From Xenorhabdus cabanillasii (lineage in GTDB: Bacteria > Pseudomonadota > Gammaproteobacteria > Enterobacterales > Enterobacteriaceae), in NCBI RefSeq assembly GCF_003386665.1, contig NZ_QTUB01000001.1, positions 1,240,001 to 1,304,000 on the forward strand: a stretch of 64,000 nt of DNA, given 5' to 3'. Shown piece after piece: positions 21,703-31,289 of this stretch (the stretch's first letter is position 1; each line of letters opens with the position of its first letter). The notes beneath the pieces are model-generated. The model was not told the DNA's origin, ran no database searches, and saw only the letters and a list, made by a program, of their open reading frames with translations. The translations under genes and the position numbers were made by a program.

Positions 21703-22246
21703 TTCGGTCTCCCATTAACCAGTCTGCATCAATGGTGAATACCTTGAGGTAATCCTCAGATGTGGTGGTCATTTTTTTCAACTGGACATTGATAAGTGAA
21801 GTATTACCCGTCAGGTTATCCAGTAAGTTGGAGACATCTTCATAACTTTGGCTGTTGGCTGCAAAAACTAATTGCCCGGTGTCATCACTGAAAGCAGTAA
21901 GCCAGCTTTTCTCCGGTAATAAATGAGGAAGTTGGCGAAATAGCTGTAAATATCGTTGATTCTGTTCCATGAATATCTGTTTTTTCCTTAATTGTTGGGT
22001 CAACTGATGGTGATGATGAACCGCTTGTTCTGTTTCACTGATAATTTGTTTTAATTGTGCAAGTTGCTGGCTATTTTGGGCAAATTGATCGTGATATTGT
22101 TCGATTTTCTGCTGTTGTTGTATTGAGATAAATATGAAAAAAGTCCCCCATAGAATCAATTGCAGGCCAAGAAACAATCCCCATTTCCAGTATTGGCGTT
22201 TAAGTTTTGCCTGACGCCAGGGTAAGAAATTAACCTGATACATCAT
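21692..22246 (-). CDS. hofN: HofN, PilN-like inner-membrane protein
   Basis: 184 residues. The start has the PilN hallmark NFLPWRQAKLKRQYWKWG, followed by one transmembrane helix (LFLGLQLILWGTFFIFISI) and a coiled coil, then a small periplasmic domain. PilN-type proteins link the cytoplasmic PilM-like protein to PilO. The ATG overlaps the hofM stop by 4 bases. Confidence 0.9.
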   Translation of the reverse strand: MMYQVNFLPWRQAKLKRQYWKWGLFLGLQLILWGTFFIFISIQQQQKIEQYHDQFAQNSQQLAQLKQIISETEQAVHHHHQLTQQLRKKQIFMEQNQRYLQLFRQLPHLLPEKSWLTAFSDDTGQLVFAANSQSYEDVSNLLDNLTGNTSLINVQLKKMTTTSEDYLKVFTIDADWLMGDRNEK

Positions 22247-23133
22247 TGGTCATCCGGTCTGAGAGCCAGCCCGGCGGCTATAACGAAAGCATCTGTTTGT
22301 GCCGGTAACGGAGGCTGATAATGGCGAAATGCTGCCAGCATATGCCAGACATGAACGGGTTCTTTGGGTACGGTTTGCTGTTTTTCTTTATTGATATCAG
22401 TAGATTGTTCGTCACTGTAATAAATGGTGTGGTTTTTGCTCTCTGTTGAAATGGGTAACTGATTAATAACTTGTGTCAGAAATGGATGAGACTGGGTTGA
22501 GATCAATCCATAATTAAAAGGGATATTAGCTGGAGCGACCCACAGCCAGTCAGTTATCCGTTTATGGATTAACCAACTGTTATTGGGAATACCGGCAGAT
22601 TCTGCTGCATAACGTAATGCACAGGGCGCAATATCAATGGCATCAGGGAATAAACCGATTTCTGCGAGCAGTTCAATCCAGAAGTTGAGATCTTTTTGTC
22701 GGGTTGCACTGATGCAGATTTGCTGACCATGAACCCGATAATCCAGGGCAAGATCAGTGACAGGAAATTGTTTTTCAGCGTTGGCATGAACAAACCATCC
22801 GAGTTCAGGCTCCTGTAATGAGATGTGGTGAGGCAAAGCGATCTGTTTCTGTAAGGTTTGCTGAACAGGTAGTGCCAGCCTTAATTTAATCTTGTTAGGT
22901 AATATTTGACGCCATTGCATTAAAATGTGCTGTAATTTTTCAGGGTGCTGTAACCATCCTCCTGAGACAGTGCCGTGTGGGGGGGCTTTTAATAATGGTA
23001 ACGATATCTCATTAAATAAAGAGTATTGCCAGCAATGACGGAGTTGCCAGCTATTGCGACGTTTAATAGCCGCGATTGCCCGAATGTAATGTTCGTGGAT
23101 ATCCAATCCGATATACCATCTTGATGGGTACAT
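22243..23133 (-). CDS. hofM: HofM, PilM-like actin-fold protein
   Basis: 296 residues (E. coli HofM is 259). The N-terminus WYIGLDIHEHYIRAIAA has the PilM/actin-fold phosphate-1 pattern. It ends FVIAAGLALRPDD as family members do. Cytoplasmic partner of HofN and first gene of the hofMNOQ operon, divergent from mrcA as in E. coli. Confidence 0.9.
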   Translation of the reverse strand: MYPSRWYIGLDIHEHYIRAIAAIKRRNSWQLRHCWQYSLFNEISLPLLKAPPHGTVSGGWLQHPEKLQHILMQWRQILPNKIKLRLALPVQQTLQKQIALPHHISLQEPELGWFVHANAEKQFPVTDLALDYRVHGQQICISATRQKDLNFWIELLAEIGLFPDAIDIAPCALRYAAESAGIPNNSWLIHKRITDWLWVAPANIPFNYGLISTQSHPFLTQVINQLPISTESKNHTIYYSDEQSTDINKEKQQTVPKEPVHVWHMLAAFRHYQPPLPAQTDAFVIAAGLALRPDDQ

Positions 23134-23281
23134 GTCGTGATCTCCTTATCAGTGATTAGTAACACGTTGTTATTAATGAAAGGACATATTCATTGTGTTG
23201 TATAGCCTTTATACTATTGCCTTTATACTACGTACTAATCGTTTATAAACTGCCTCATTAACATGGCGTGAGAAATTTCAG

Positions 23282-25810
23282 GTGAAGTTCATAAAGTATT
23301 TTTTGATCCTTGTCGTTGTTTGCATTTTATTGGGAACTGCCTCGATTTTTGGTTTGTACAAATATATCGAGCCACAGTTGCCAGATGTCGCGACTTTAAA
23401 GGATGTCCGATTACAGACACCAATGCAGGTGTTCAGTGCTGATGGTGAACTTATTGCCCAATATGGCGAAAAACGTCGTTTGCCGCTGACCTTGTCCGAA
23501 ATACCTCCTTTAATGGTAAAAGCCTTTATTGCCACGGAAGATAGTCGTTTTTATGAACACCATGGTGTTGATCCGATAGGTATTATCCGTGCGGCCTCAG
23601 TTGTGATGACTTCTGGTCATGCTTCTCAGGGGGCAAGTACCATTACTCAACAACTTGCGAGAAACTTTTTCCTCAGTCCCGAAAAGACTTTGATACGTAA
23701 GGCTAAAGAAGCGTTTCTGGCGATTAAGGTCGAGCAACTGTTAACCAAGGATGAAATCCTTGAGCTATATCTCAACAAAATCTACCTTGGTTATCGTGCT
23801 TATGGTGTCGGTGCCGCAGCACATGTTTATTTTGGTAAGAACGTTAATGAATTGACTTTGGGTGAAATGGCAATGATTGCCGGATTGCCGAAAGCACCTT
23901 CTACCTTTAACCCACTTTATTCTCATGAGCGGGCGCTTAATCGCCGCAATGTGGTATTGGGGCGTATGCTGGAGGAGGGATACATCACTCAGCAGCAATA
24001 TTATCAGGCAAGAAGTGAGAAATTAGTTGCCCGTTACCACACTCCGCAGATTGTTTTTTCTGCTCCTTACCTGACTGAAATGGTAAGGCAGGAAATGATT
24101 AACCGTTATGGTGAAGATGCCTATACGGATGGCTATAAGGTCTATACCACGATCACACGCAAACCCCAGCTGGCGGCTGTTGATGCTGTCCGTACCAATG
24201 TGATTGATTATGATGTCCGTCATGGTTATCGCGGTGCTCAGGAAGTGTTATGGAAAGCGGGCCAACCGGCATGGAGCCAGTCTCAGATTATCGATAAACT
24301 GAAAACTTTGCAGAAATATCACCCCTTATTGCCTGCCGTCGTGACGAGGGCCAACACAACTCAGGCTGAAGCTATTTTGATGGATGGTAGTAAAGTTGAA
24401 CTGACTATGGCGGGCGTTCGCTGGGCACGTCGATTCAAGACTGACAACCTGCAAGGGCCTGCACCGCAAAGTGTTAATGAAGTCATTCGGGCAGGTGAAC
24501 AGATTTGGGTCAGAAAAGTTAATAATATCTGGTGGCTGGCTCAATTGCCGGAAGTCAATGCTGCACTGGTTTCCATCAACCCGATGAATGGTGCGATAGA
24601 AGCATTGGTCGGTGGATTTAATTTTGAATTGAGTAAATTTAACCGTGTAACTCAATCGTTGCGTCAGGTCGGCTCCAATATCAAACCATTCCTGTATACC
24701 GCTGCGATGGATAAAGGTCTGACACTGGCATCGTTGCTTAACGATGCACCTATCAGCCGTTGGGATGCAGGCGCGGGTACTGACTGGCGTCCGAAAAACT
24801 CCCCACCAACCTATGATGGCCCGATTCGTCTGCGTCAGGGATTGGGGCAATCCAAGAACGTGGTGATGGTGCGTGCCATGCGTGCAATGGGCGTTGATTA
24901 TGCCGCTGATTACCTGAAACGCTTTGGCTTGCCAGGTGAAAATGTTGTCCGCACAGAGTCGCTGGCATTGGGGTCTCCTTCTTTCACGCCAATGCAATTA
25001 GTACGTGGTTATGCAGTGATGGCGAATGGCGGTTATCTGGTCGATCCTTATTTCATTAACAAAATTGAGAATGATGAAGGGAAAATTCTGTTTGAAGCGA
25101 AGCCGAAGATTGCTTGTCCGCAGTGTACCGATATTCCTGTGATCTATGGTGATACCACCCGTTCCATTGAATTATCGGAAGATTCGATTGAAAACGTAGC
25201 CCATTCCAATCTTTCTGCCGAGCCAGCTTTACCTCAGCCGGATCTGGAAAGTGTAGCGCCTAATGTGCATACTGATGATCAGCAGTATGCTCCGCATGTT
25301 ATCAGCACACCGTTGGCGTTTTTGATCCATGACGCTCTGAAAACCAATATCTTTGGTGAGCCGGGCTGGATGGGAACAGGCTGGCGTGCTGCTCGTGATT
25401 TGAAGCGCCATGATATTGGTGGCAAAACCGGGACAACCAACAGCTCGAAAGATGCGTGGTTCTCAGGTTATGGGCCAGATATGGTTGCGACGGTCTGGAT
25501 TGGTTTCGATGAGCACAGTAAAAGTCTGGGGCGTACACCCGCTCTGAAAGGGGAAGGTGGAGCGAAAACGGCGCAGCCAATTTGGGATGATTTCATGAAA
25601 ATGGCCTTGGAAGGTGTTGCGGAAAAAGTGATGGAACCGCCAGAAGGTATTGTGTCTGTCGCAATTGATCGGGCGACAGGCAAGCTCTCCAATGGTGGGG
25701 CAAATACCCGTAAGGAATATTTCATTGAAGGTACGCAGCCGACAGAATATGCCGTACCAGAGGCGGGAACGACAGTGATAGAGAATGGCGAGAGCCGTGA
25801 GCTGTTCTGA
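23282..25810 (+). CDS. mrcA: penicillin-binding protein 1A
   Basis: 842 residues starting at a GTG (E. coli PBP1A is 850). An N-terminal transmembrane anchor is followed by the glycosyltransferase domain with catalytic E86 in ATEDSRFYEHHG. The transpeptidase domain has nucleophile S465 in GSNIKPF and the KTGTT motif near the C-terminus. It polymerises and cross-links peptidoglycan in the periplasm. Nearly collinear with the E. coli protein; ends ENGESRELF like it. Confidence 0.98.
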   Translation: MKFIKYFLILVVVCILLGTASIFGLYKYIEPQLPDVATLKDVRLQTPMQVFSADGELIAQYGEKRRLPLTLSEIPPLMVKAFIATEDSRFYEHHGVDPIGIIRAASVVMTSGHASQGASTITQQLARNFFLSPEKTLIRKAKEAFLAIKVEQLLTKDEILELYLNKIYLGYRAYGVGAAAHVYFGKNVNELTLGEMAMIAGLPKAPSTFNPLYSHERALNRRNVVLGRMLEEGYITQQQYYQARSEKLVARYHTPQIVFSAPYLTEMVRQEMINRYGEDAYTDGYKVYTTITRKPQLAAVDAVRTNVIDYDVRHGYRGAQEVLWKAGQPAWSQSQIIDKLKTLQKYHPLLPAVVTRANTTQAEAILMDGSKVELTMAGVRWARRFKTDNLQGPAPQSVNEVIRAGEQIWVRKVNNIWWLAQLPEVNAALVSINPMNGAIEALVGGFNFELSKFNRVTQSLRQVGSNIKPFLYTAAMDKGLTLASLLNDAPISRWDAGAGTDWRPKNSPPTYDGPIRLRQGLGQSKNVVMVRAMRAMGVDYAADYLKRFGLPGENVVRTESLALGSPSFTPMQLVRGYAVMANGGYLVDPYFINKIENDEGKILFEAKPKIACPQCTDIPVIYGDTTRSIELSEDSIENVAHSNLSAEPALPQPDLESVAPNVHTDDQQYAPHVISTPLAFLIHDALKTNIFGEPGWMGTGWRAARDLKRHDIGGKTGTTNSSKDAWFSGYGPDMVATVWIGFDEHSKSLGRTPALKGEGGAKTAQPIWDDFMKMALEGVAEKVMEPPEGIVSVAIDRATGKLSNGGANTRKEYFIEGTQPTEYAVPEAGTTVIENGESRELF

Positions 25811-25852
25811 TTGTTTTTAAATACCCGCTTTTTAGGTAGTAAATAGAGATAA

Positions 25853-25888
25853 AAAGGCTTCGTCAGTTATCTGACGGAGCCTTTAATT
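25853..25888 (+). terminator. terminator of mrcA
   Basis: A 14-bp stem (AAAGGCTTCGTCAG / CTGACGGAGCCTTT, one G-U) with a TTAT loop begins 43 bases after the mrcA stop and ends in a T-rich exit. Confidence 0.8.
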
Positions 25889-25929
25889 ATTAAATTTATC
25901 AAGTAATTGTTACCCGATATCCACTGAGC

Positions 25930-26301
25930 AACTACGATTCATTCATTTTATCTTTTACGGCTTTGGTGAATGGTTTGCCGCCATCCACGGTAGTATCGTG
26001 AATATGAATGTTGATATCTTTTAACCGCCACACAGGTACAATGGCCGGGAAATAAAATATGTCATCGATCACGCTCTGATCTGGGAACTTCAGTTAAGGA
26101 AGAGAGGGCGATTTGCTGTTGAGCACGCAGATAATGTCCGGGATAATTATCATCAAACAGCATGGAATCCAGCGTAAAGCTGATGGATTGTTTTTGATCG
26201 ATCGGTTTTTTTAATTCGCTATTTGTCAGTCATGAATTCAGCGAGACAGTTTTCTTGATATTCAGACGGCGTTCATTGCGTTGTAACCATGCATTTTCCA
26301 T
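25930..26301 (-). pseudogene. remnant of a Tc insecticidal toxin A-type subunit, C-terminal part
   Basis: On the minus strand from 26301 the conceptual translation begins MENAWLQRNERRLNIKKTVS and continues, after an in-frame stop, with a FTLDSMLFDDNYPGHYL stretch. This pattern resembles the C-terminal TcB-binding part of Tc toxin A subunits, where DERRxExxKT and a LFDxDYPGHY motif occur. At least two stops interrupt about 370 bases. It is therefore decayed DNA. The family assignment is from remembered motifs and should be treated as likely, not certain. Confidence 0.55.
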
Positions 26302-26667
26302 ATTATTTCTAATAAATGGAAAGAGTGTGTTTCTATAGAAGACTATTAAGATCATGTGTATTAATTTTAAGAATATAATAAATATGTTTATTTATTATTT
26401 TTAATAAAGTTAAAGGTTTTTCTAATGTATATTGGGTAACGGTGTTTAATCAATTTTATATAGTCATAAGAAATGGGCATTAAAGATCACGATCTTCAAT
26501 GCCCTTTCATAATTTTGCTATATCATTAAATTTCTCTATGCCCCTGGGGTTTTGTTTTCTTGCCGCCGCCGCGAAACAACCCGAAATCTATTGGGAATAT
26601 TCATGTAATTATCAATAACATCCTTTATTGATAATTTTTTTCAATCATACCTGCTGTAAGCGTAGTC
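26302..26667. other. gene-free gap with two hairpins
   Basis: AT-rich, no ORF. A hairpin (GGGCATT / AATGCCC arms, about 26473-26503) and a strong plus-strand terminator-like hairpin (ATTATCAATAA / TTATTGATAAT, about 26609-26640, followed by TTTTTTT) are visible although no plus-strand gene ends nearby. This suggests that a gene was lost here together with the Tc remnant. Confidence 0.45.
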
Positions 26668-27219
26668 TTAACGTTTTTCATTCAGATATCGTTGTGCAAA
26701 AAATAAAGCGCTGATGTTTCTGGCTTCGTTAAAATCGGGATGTTCCAATAGTGACATCATATCCGATATCGGCCAGCAAACCTGCACCAGAGGTTCCGGT
26801 TCATCTCCTTCCAGATTTTCGGGATAGAGATCTTGCGCAATAACAATGTTCATTTTGCTGGAAAAATAAGAAGGAGCCATAGTCAGTTTTGTCAGTAGTT
26901 CAAGCTTTTTTGCGCCTAATCCTACTTCTTCTTTTAACTCACGGTTGGCGGCTTCAAGGATACTTTCCCCCGCATCAATTGCTCCTTTGGGAAAACCTAA
27001 CTCATATTGCTCAATACCAACGGCGTACTCACGTATCAGGAGTAAATCATCACCAATCACCGGAATGATGAGAACTGCTTCATGATTAGTGGGCTTCATG
27101 CGCTCATAAATACGTCTGGCACCATTACTGAATTCAAGATCAACAGACTGGATGTTGAATAGACGAGAATGGGCAATATCACTTATATTCAATATTTTAG
27201 GCTTTTTCAGATCAATCAT
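26668..27219 (-). CDS. nudE: NudE, ADP compounds hydrolase (Nudix)
   Basis: 183 residues (E. coli 186). The Nudix box GAIDAGESILEAANRELKEE with downstream VG is complete, near residues 78-100. It hydrolyses ADP-ribose, NADH and Ap3A-type compounds. It lies between mrcA and igaA and is divergent from igaA, the E. coli arrangement. Confidence 0.95.
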   Translation of the reverse strand: MIDLKKPKILNISDIAHSRLFNIQSVDLEFSNGARRIYERMKPTNHEAVLIIPVIGDDLLLIREYAVGIEQYELGFPKGAIDAGESILEAANRELKEEVGLGAKKLELLTKLTMAPSYFSSKMNIVIAQDLYPENLEGDEPEPLVQVCWPISDMMSLLEHPDFNEARNISALFFAQRYLNEKR

Positions 27220-27574
27220 GCTTGCCCCTGGCGGTTGTTGCGCATGAGTTAATTGAAAAATAGTCCATCCAATCAGCTCATGGCGCTTGGGAAATACAAT
27301 TTTTGTGGTGACATTGGATGTGAATCCAAACTTTGCTTTAATATGGCCGATTATGCTAGTAAATGACAGCGATTATCGCTTGTATGTATTTTTGTTACTA
27401 TCTTACTCTTGCACAAAAAAGCTTCCTTTTACGAGTGAGTGTGAGAAAATTTATATAACATTTTGTAAATAAAATTAAAAATAGGAAGCGAGAATAGGAA
27501 TAACCTGATTCTGAGTAACTCTTTAGATTGTTATTTTGTCGGCCTCTGTATTGCTTTATGGGCGTGGAGAAAAA

Positions 27575-29644
27575 ATGAGCTCACTAGTCATTATATTGGC
27601 TATTTTTATCGTTAGCCTGACTATAATGGCTTCCTTTCTGACTTTCAGATGGAGGCGTTCTGATAACGCGCATTACTTGTCATTGATGGCTAAAGCAGCT
27701 AGCCACAAGCTGAGTGCGGATGAATCTCAAGCTATTGAGTCTTATCTGAAAAATATCCTGCCCAAAATGAAATCAGACAGGGGCTATATGTCCGGCTGTC
27801 CGGCGTTGCCGATCAGAAATGATACGGTTTATACCATTAGTCATACCATAACCCGTTTTTCCGCTGCTTCAGAAGAAGCGCAGCATTGGCGCTATTATGT
27901 TGATGAAACGGAAATACATTTTCCTGCAATGCTTGAGCCGTTTGTTAATCAGCGGAATACGGTAGATGTTGTTCAAACTTCTTCGATACCACTCGTTATT
28001 GCGGTGAATGGTCACTGTCTGACGGATTATCAGCAGAATCTGAACACCCCAAATTTTAAGAAAACGGAACACGCTTCAATTCAGAAGAACGGTAATTCGA
28101 ATGCCAATTTGCTGTATGTGCGTAAGGAAACGCCGGAAGAGTATCGTCTGCGTCGCTCAACAGGTATTCAGGAAGGGGTTCTGATGTGCATGGGGCTTTC
28201 CTTATGGTTTCTGGCTCTTTTTGTGCCTGTACCTCTATTGCCGTGGATAATGTTGATTTCTGCTCTGCTTATACTTGTCAGTTTTTGGCCACTTTTCAGG
28301 TGGCCATCTTCACGTAATTTATTGAATATAAATTGCTTTACCGGGATACTGAAACGCTGGGGTGTTTTCAGTGAGTTTGAGGCGGAACACAAAAAAAATA
28401 TCTCATTGGGCGGAATTGACCTGATTTATCCCGCTCACTGGGAGCCGTATCTTGCTCATGAGCTTGATCAAAATACTGAAGTGGATATGTACCCCAGTTG
28501 CCATGTTGTACGACAGGGACGTTATCTCTCGTTGCATGAGGAGGAGAAATACTATCCTTACCAGCGTTATCGAAAGAACCAGATGTTGGTGGTATTTTCT
28601 GTTTTAGCTATGTTATTACTGTACTTTTATCAACCCGCCAGTTTATCTATGCGGCTGAGTTTCGCATGGCTGCATGGTAGTAATACCAAGGTTATTACCA
28701 ACGTCAATGAACTGCTGAATATGCCACTCCAGGAAGGGGATGTACTGAGAGTTAAAGGCACAGGAATGTGTTACATGCCACCTATGTTGGATACTTTTCC
28801 CGGTCAGAATGGGTTCTCTTTTGCTCCATTTAACTGTTTTGGTGTCTATTGGAATAATGGCAGCTCATTACCCAGGCCGGAATCAGAAATTATTAATAAA
28901 GCATCAGCATTGCTCACAACGGTTAATGAGCAATTACGTCCACTGGAAAATAGCCGGAAATCTAATTCCAATCTGAATGAGGTGATTGCTAAATCGGGAA
29001 TGATATTACTCGATAATTTTTCTCAAATCATTTTGAATACTCAGGCACTTTGTCAGAAGGACATGGACTGCAATCGTCTGAAAAATGCTCTGGTTAATCT
29101 GGGTAATGGCAAAGATTGGGATGATCTTTTGTATCGGGCAGAAAAAGGGAAATTGAAGGGGACCAAAGTATTATTACGCTCTGTGAGTGCTGATGCATTG
29201 GGAAAACTTGTTGATGTCACCACTGCCTCATTTATTTACCGGGAAATTGATAAAGTGAGTATTCTCCTGAACAGCCCTCCGCCGGGAGGCGTTTTGCTGA
29301 TTAGTGATGAAGACCGTCCACTGGTTGAATATCCGCTTGCGCCGATCATTTTTTATGAATACACCGCATTGCAACAATGGAGTGAATTGCTACGGCTGGC
29401 GAATGTATTGACGCATATACCATTTGAAACCGAAGGTATTGTGACGGGTTTGTCTGAAGATGCAAACGGTACTCGTCATATCATGTTACACAGTGAACCT
29501 GATTCAATAACGCTGATTCGTTATCTGGGAAGTTGCCTCTTTTTGGCAGTAATTATGGCGACATTAATTGTTAATAGCATTTTAGTTATTAAGAAAAAAC
29601 AAAAAAAACAGTCAGCGTCTTGTGCGGATCAAACAGTACTATGA
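27575..29644 (+). CDS. igaA: IgaA/YrfF (UmoB), inner-membrane attenuator of the Rcs phosphorelay
   Basis: 689 residues from the ATG at 27575, chosen for GGAG just upstream and the membrane helix that follows (SSLVIILAIFIVSLTIMAS); the frame is open 13 codons further. Additional transmembrane pairs lie near residues 200-245 and 330-350, and a last one before the basic C-terminus, with a large periplasmic domain between. IgaA represses RcsD signalling and is essential in Salmonella; UmoB is the Proteus name. Followed by hslR and hslO as in E. coli. Confidence 0.93.
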   Translation: MSSLVIILAIFIVSLTIMASFLTFRWRRSDNAHYLSLMAKAASHKLSADESQAIESYLKNILPKMKSDRGYMSGCPALPIRNDTVYTISHTITRFSAASEEAQHWRYYVDETEIHFPAMLEPFVNQRNTVDVVQTSSIPLVIAVNGHCLTDYQQNLNTPNFKKTEHASIQKNGNSNANLLYVRKETPEEYRLRRSTGIQEGVLMCMGLSLWFLALFVPVPLLPWIMLISALLILVSFWPLFRWPSSRNLLNINCFTGILKRWGVFSEFEAEHKKNISLGGIDLIYPAHWEPYLAHELDQNTEVDMYPSCHVVRQGRYLSLHEEEKYYPYQRYRKNQMLVVFSVLAMLLLYFYQPASLSMRLSFAWLHGSNTKVITNVNELLNMPLQEGDVLRVKGTGMCYMPPMLDTFPGQNGFSFAPFNCFGVYWNNGSSLPRPESEIINKASALLTTVNEQLRPLENSRKSNSNLNEVIAKSGMILLDNFSQIILNTQALCQKDMDCNRLKNALVNLGNGKDWDDLLYRAEKGKLKGTKVLLRSVSADALGKLVDVTTASFIYREIDKVSILLNSPPPGGVLLISDEDRPLVEYPLAPIIFYEYTALQQWSELLRLANVLTHIPFETEGIVTGLSEDANGTRHIMLHSEPDSITLIRYLGSCLFLAVIMATLIVNSILVIKKKQKKQSASCADQTVL

Positions 29645-29768
29645 CAATTGTTTCAAACTGAAACAATTGCCGATGAATTAGTGATAATCACGCGGGCTAT
29701 GTTACCCTGAATCTGTTTTTAGCCAGCTGCTTCTTATTATCAGAGAAAGACATCAGAGAGAAACAACC

Positions 29769-30182
29769 ATGCCTCATTCAGACAATGATCAAGCTGTTCG
29801 CCTTGATAAGTGGCTGTGGGCTGCCCGTTTTTACAAGACCCGTTCCATCGCACGTGAAATGATTGATGGAGGAAAAGTCCATTATAATGGGCAGCGGAGT
29901 AAGCCGAGTAAACTGGTTGAGTTGAACGCAGTAATTAAATTGCGTCAGGGCAATGATGAGAAAACAGTGACAGTTTTGGCATTGAGCGGCCAAAGGCGCA
30001 GTGCCACAGAAGCCCAACAACTTTATCAGGAAACGGAAGAAAGCATCATTAACCGGGAAAAGACCGCTTTGGCCCGTAAAATGAACGCGTTGACAATGCC
30101 ACATCCTGATCGCCGTCCAGACAAGAAAGAACGGCGTACCCTGATTAAATTTAAGAACACAAAATTTAATGAGTCGGAATAA
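29769..30182 (+). CDS. hslR: Hsp15, ribosome-associated heat-shock protein
   Basis: 137 residues (E. coli 133). The N-terminal S4 RNA-binding domain is clear in VRLDKWLWAARFYKTRS and GGKVHYNGQRSKPS; the C-terminus is basic. Hsp15 binds free 50S subunits carrying nascent chains and helps rescue stalled ribosomes. It precedes hslO by 26 bases, consistent with one heat-shock transcript. Confidence 0.96.
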   Translation: MPHSDNDQAVRLDKWLWAARFYKTRSIAREMIDGGKVHYNGQRSKPSKLVELNAVIKLRQGNDEKTVTVLALSGQRRSATEAQQLYQETEESIINREKTALARKMNALTMPHPDRRPDKKERRTLIKFKNTKFNESE

Positions 30183-30208
30183 CCGTCTCAGTGAAATGAG
30201 AGAGATTT

Positions 30209-31081
30209 ATGATTAAGCATGACCAATTACACCGCTTTTTATTTGAAAGCCATTCTGTCAGGGGAGAACTTGTTTCCGTAAGTGAGACTTACCAGCGAAT
30301 GCTGGAAAATCACTATCTTCCTCAACCTGTACAGCAATTGTTGGGTGAGTTGTTGGTCGCCACCAGTCTGTTGACTGCCACATTGAAATTCAACGGGGAT
30401 ATCACAGTACAAATTCAAGGTGATGGGCCTGTTAAGCTGGCGGTCATTAACGGAAATAACCGACAGCAAATGCGTGGTACTGCGCGCATTGATGGTGATG
30501 TCAGTGCTGCAAGTCGTCTGCGTGATATGGTTGGTAATGGTTATATGGTCATTACGGTTACACCAACAGAAGGTGAGCGTTATCAAGGTGTAGTCGCACT
30601 GGAAGGAGAGACTCTGGCTGAATGTTTGGACGCTTACTTCAAACAGTCAGAACAGTTGCCGACCCGTCTGTTCATCCGAACTGGTATGCAGGATGGCAAA
30701 ATGGCGGCTGGTGGCATGTTATTGCAGATCCTGCCCGGCGCGCAGGCAGGCAGTGATGACATGCTTGACCATCTGGTTCAACTGACTGCGACCATCAAAG
30801 GCGAAGAGTTGTTTACGCTGGATGTGAAAGAAATTCTGCATCGTCTTTACCATGAAGAAGATGTCACACTGTATGAACCTCAACAGGTAGAGTTCCGTTG
30901 TACCTGCTCTCACCAACGTTGTGCTGATACTCTGGTAACATTACCGGAAACGGATCTGCAAGATATTCTGCATCAAGATGGCAAAATTGACATGGAATGT
31001 GAATTCTGTGGTATGCACTATATTTTTGATGAGATAGCACTTAGCGAAATTAAAATAGCGAAAAAAGAACAGTTACATTAA
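30209..31081 (+). CDS. hslO: Hsp33, redox-regulated chaperone
   Basis: 290 residues (E. coli 292). The C-terminal zinc-binding switch is intact: CTCSHQRC and, about 27 residues later, CEFCGMHY, giving the CxC...CxxC set that senses oxidation. When oxidised the protein unfolds its linker and holds unfolding proteins. Ribosome binding site GAGAGA. Downstream of hslR. Confidence 0.97.
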   Translation: MIKHDQLHRFLFESHSVRGELVSVSETYQRMLENHYLPQPVQQLLGELLVATSLLTATLKFNGDITVQIQGDGPVKLAVINGNNRQQMRGTARIDGDVSAASRLRDMVGNGYMVITVTPTEGERYQGVVALEGETLAECLDAYFKQSEQLPTRLFIRTGMQDGKMAAGGMLLQILPGAQAGSDDMLDHLVQLTATIKGEELFTLDVKEILHRLYHEEDVTLYEPQQVEFRCTCSHQRCADTLVTLPETDLQDILHQDGKIDMECEFCGMHYIFDEIALSEIKIAKKEQLH

Positions 31082-31102
31082 CTGTATTTATGATCTATTT
31101 TT

Positions 31103-31132
31103 AAAGGGCGTATAAATGCGCCCTTTTTATTA
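31103..31132 (+). terminator. terminator of hslR-hslO
   Basis: Perfect 8-bp stem AAAGGGCG / CGCCCTTT, 8-base loop, followed by TTTATTATT, 22 bases after the hslO stop. Confidence 0.88.
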
Positions 31133-31289
31133 TTTAAAAATTTTTATTTCGTGTTCTATTTCTCATATAAGCCTAAAAAAATAATATAATTTCAATTTTT
31201 TGATAACAATCGCTGTTAATTAGTCATATTTATTTATTATTTCTGGCAGAGATAGAGATGAAATCTAACTGATCAGGAGCAATAAATAA

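Noticed and set aside
24326..24997. 223-codon frame antisense to mrcA
   Set aside because: Shadow of a highly conserved gene; composition is that of a reversed coding strand.
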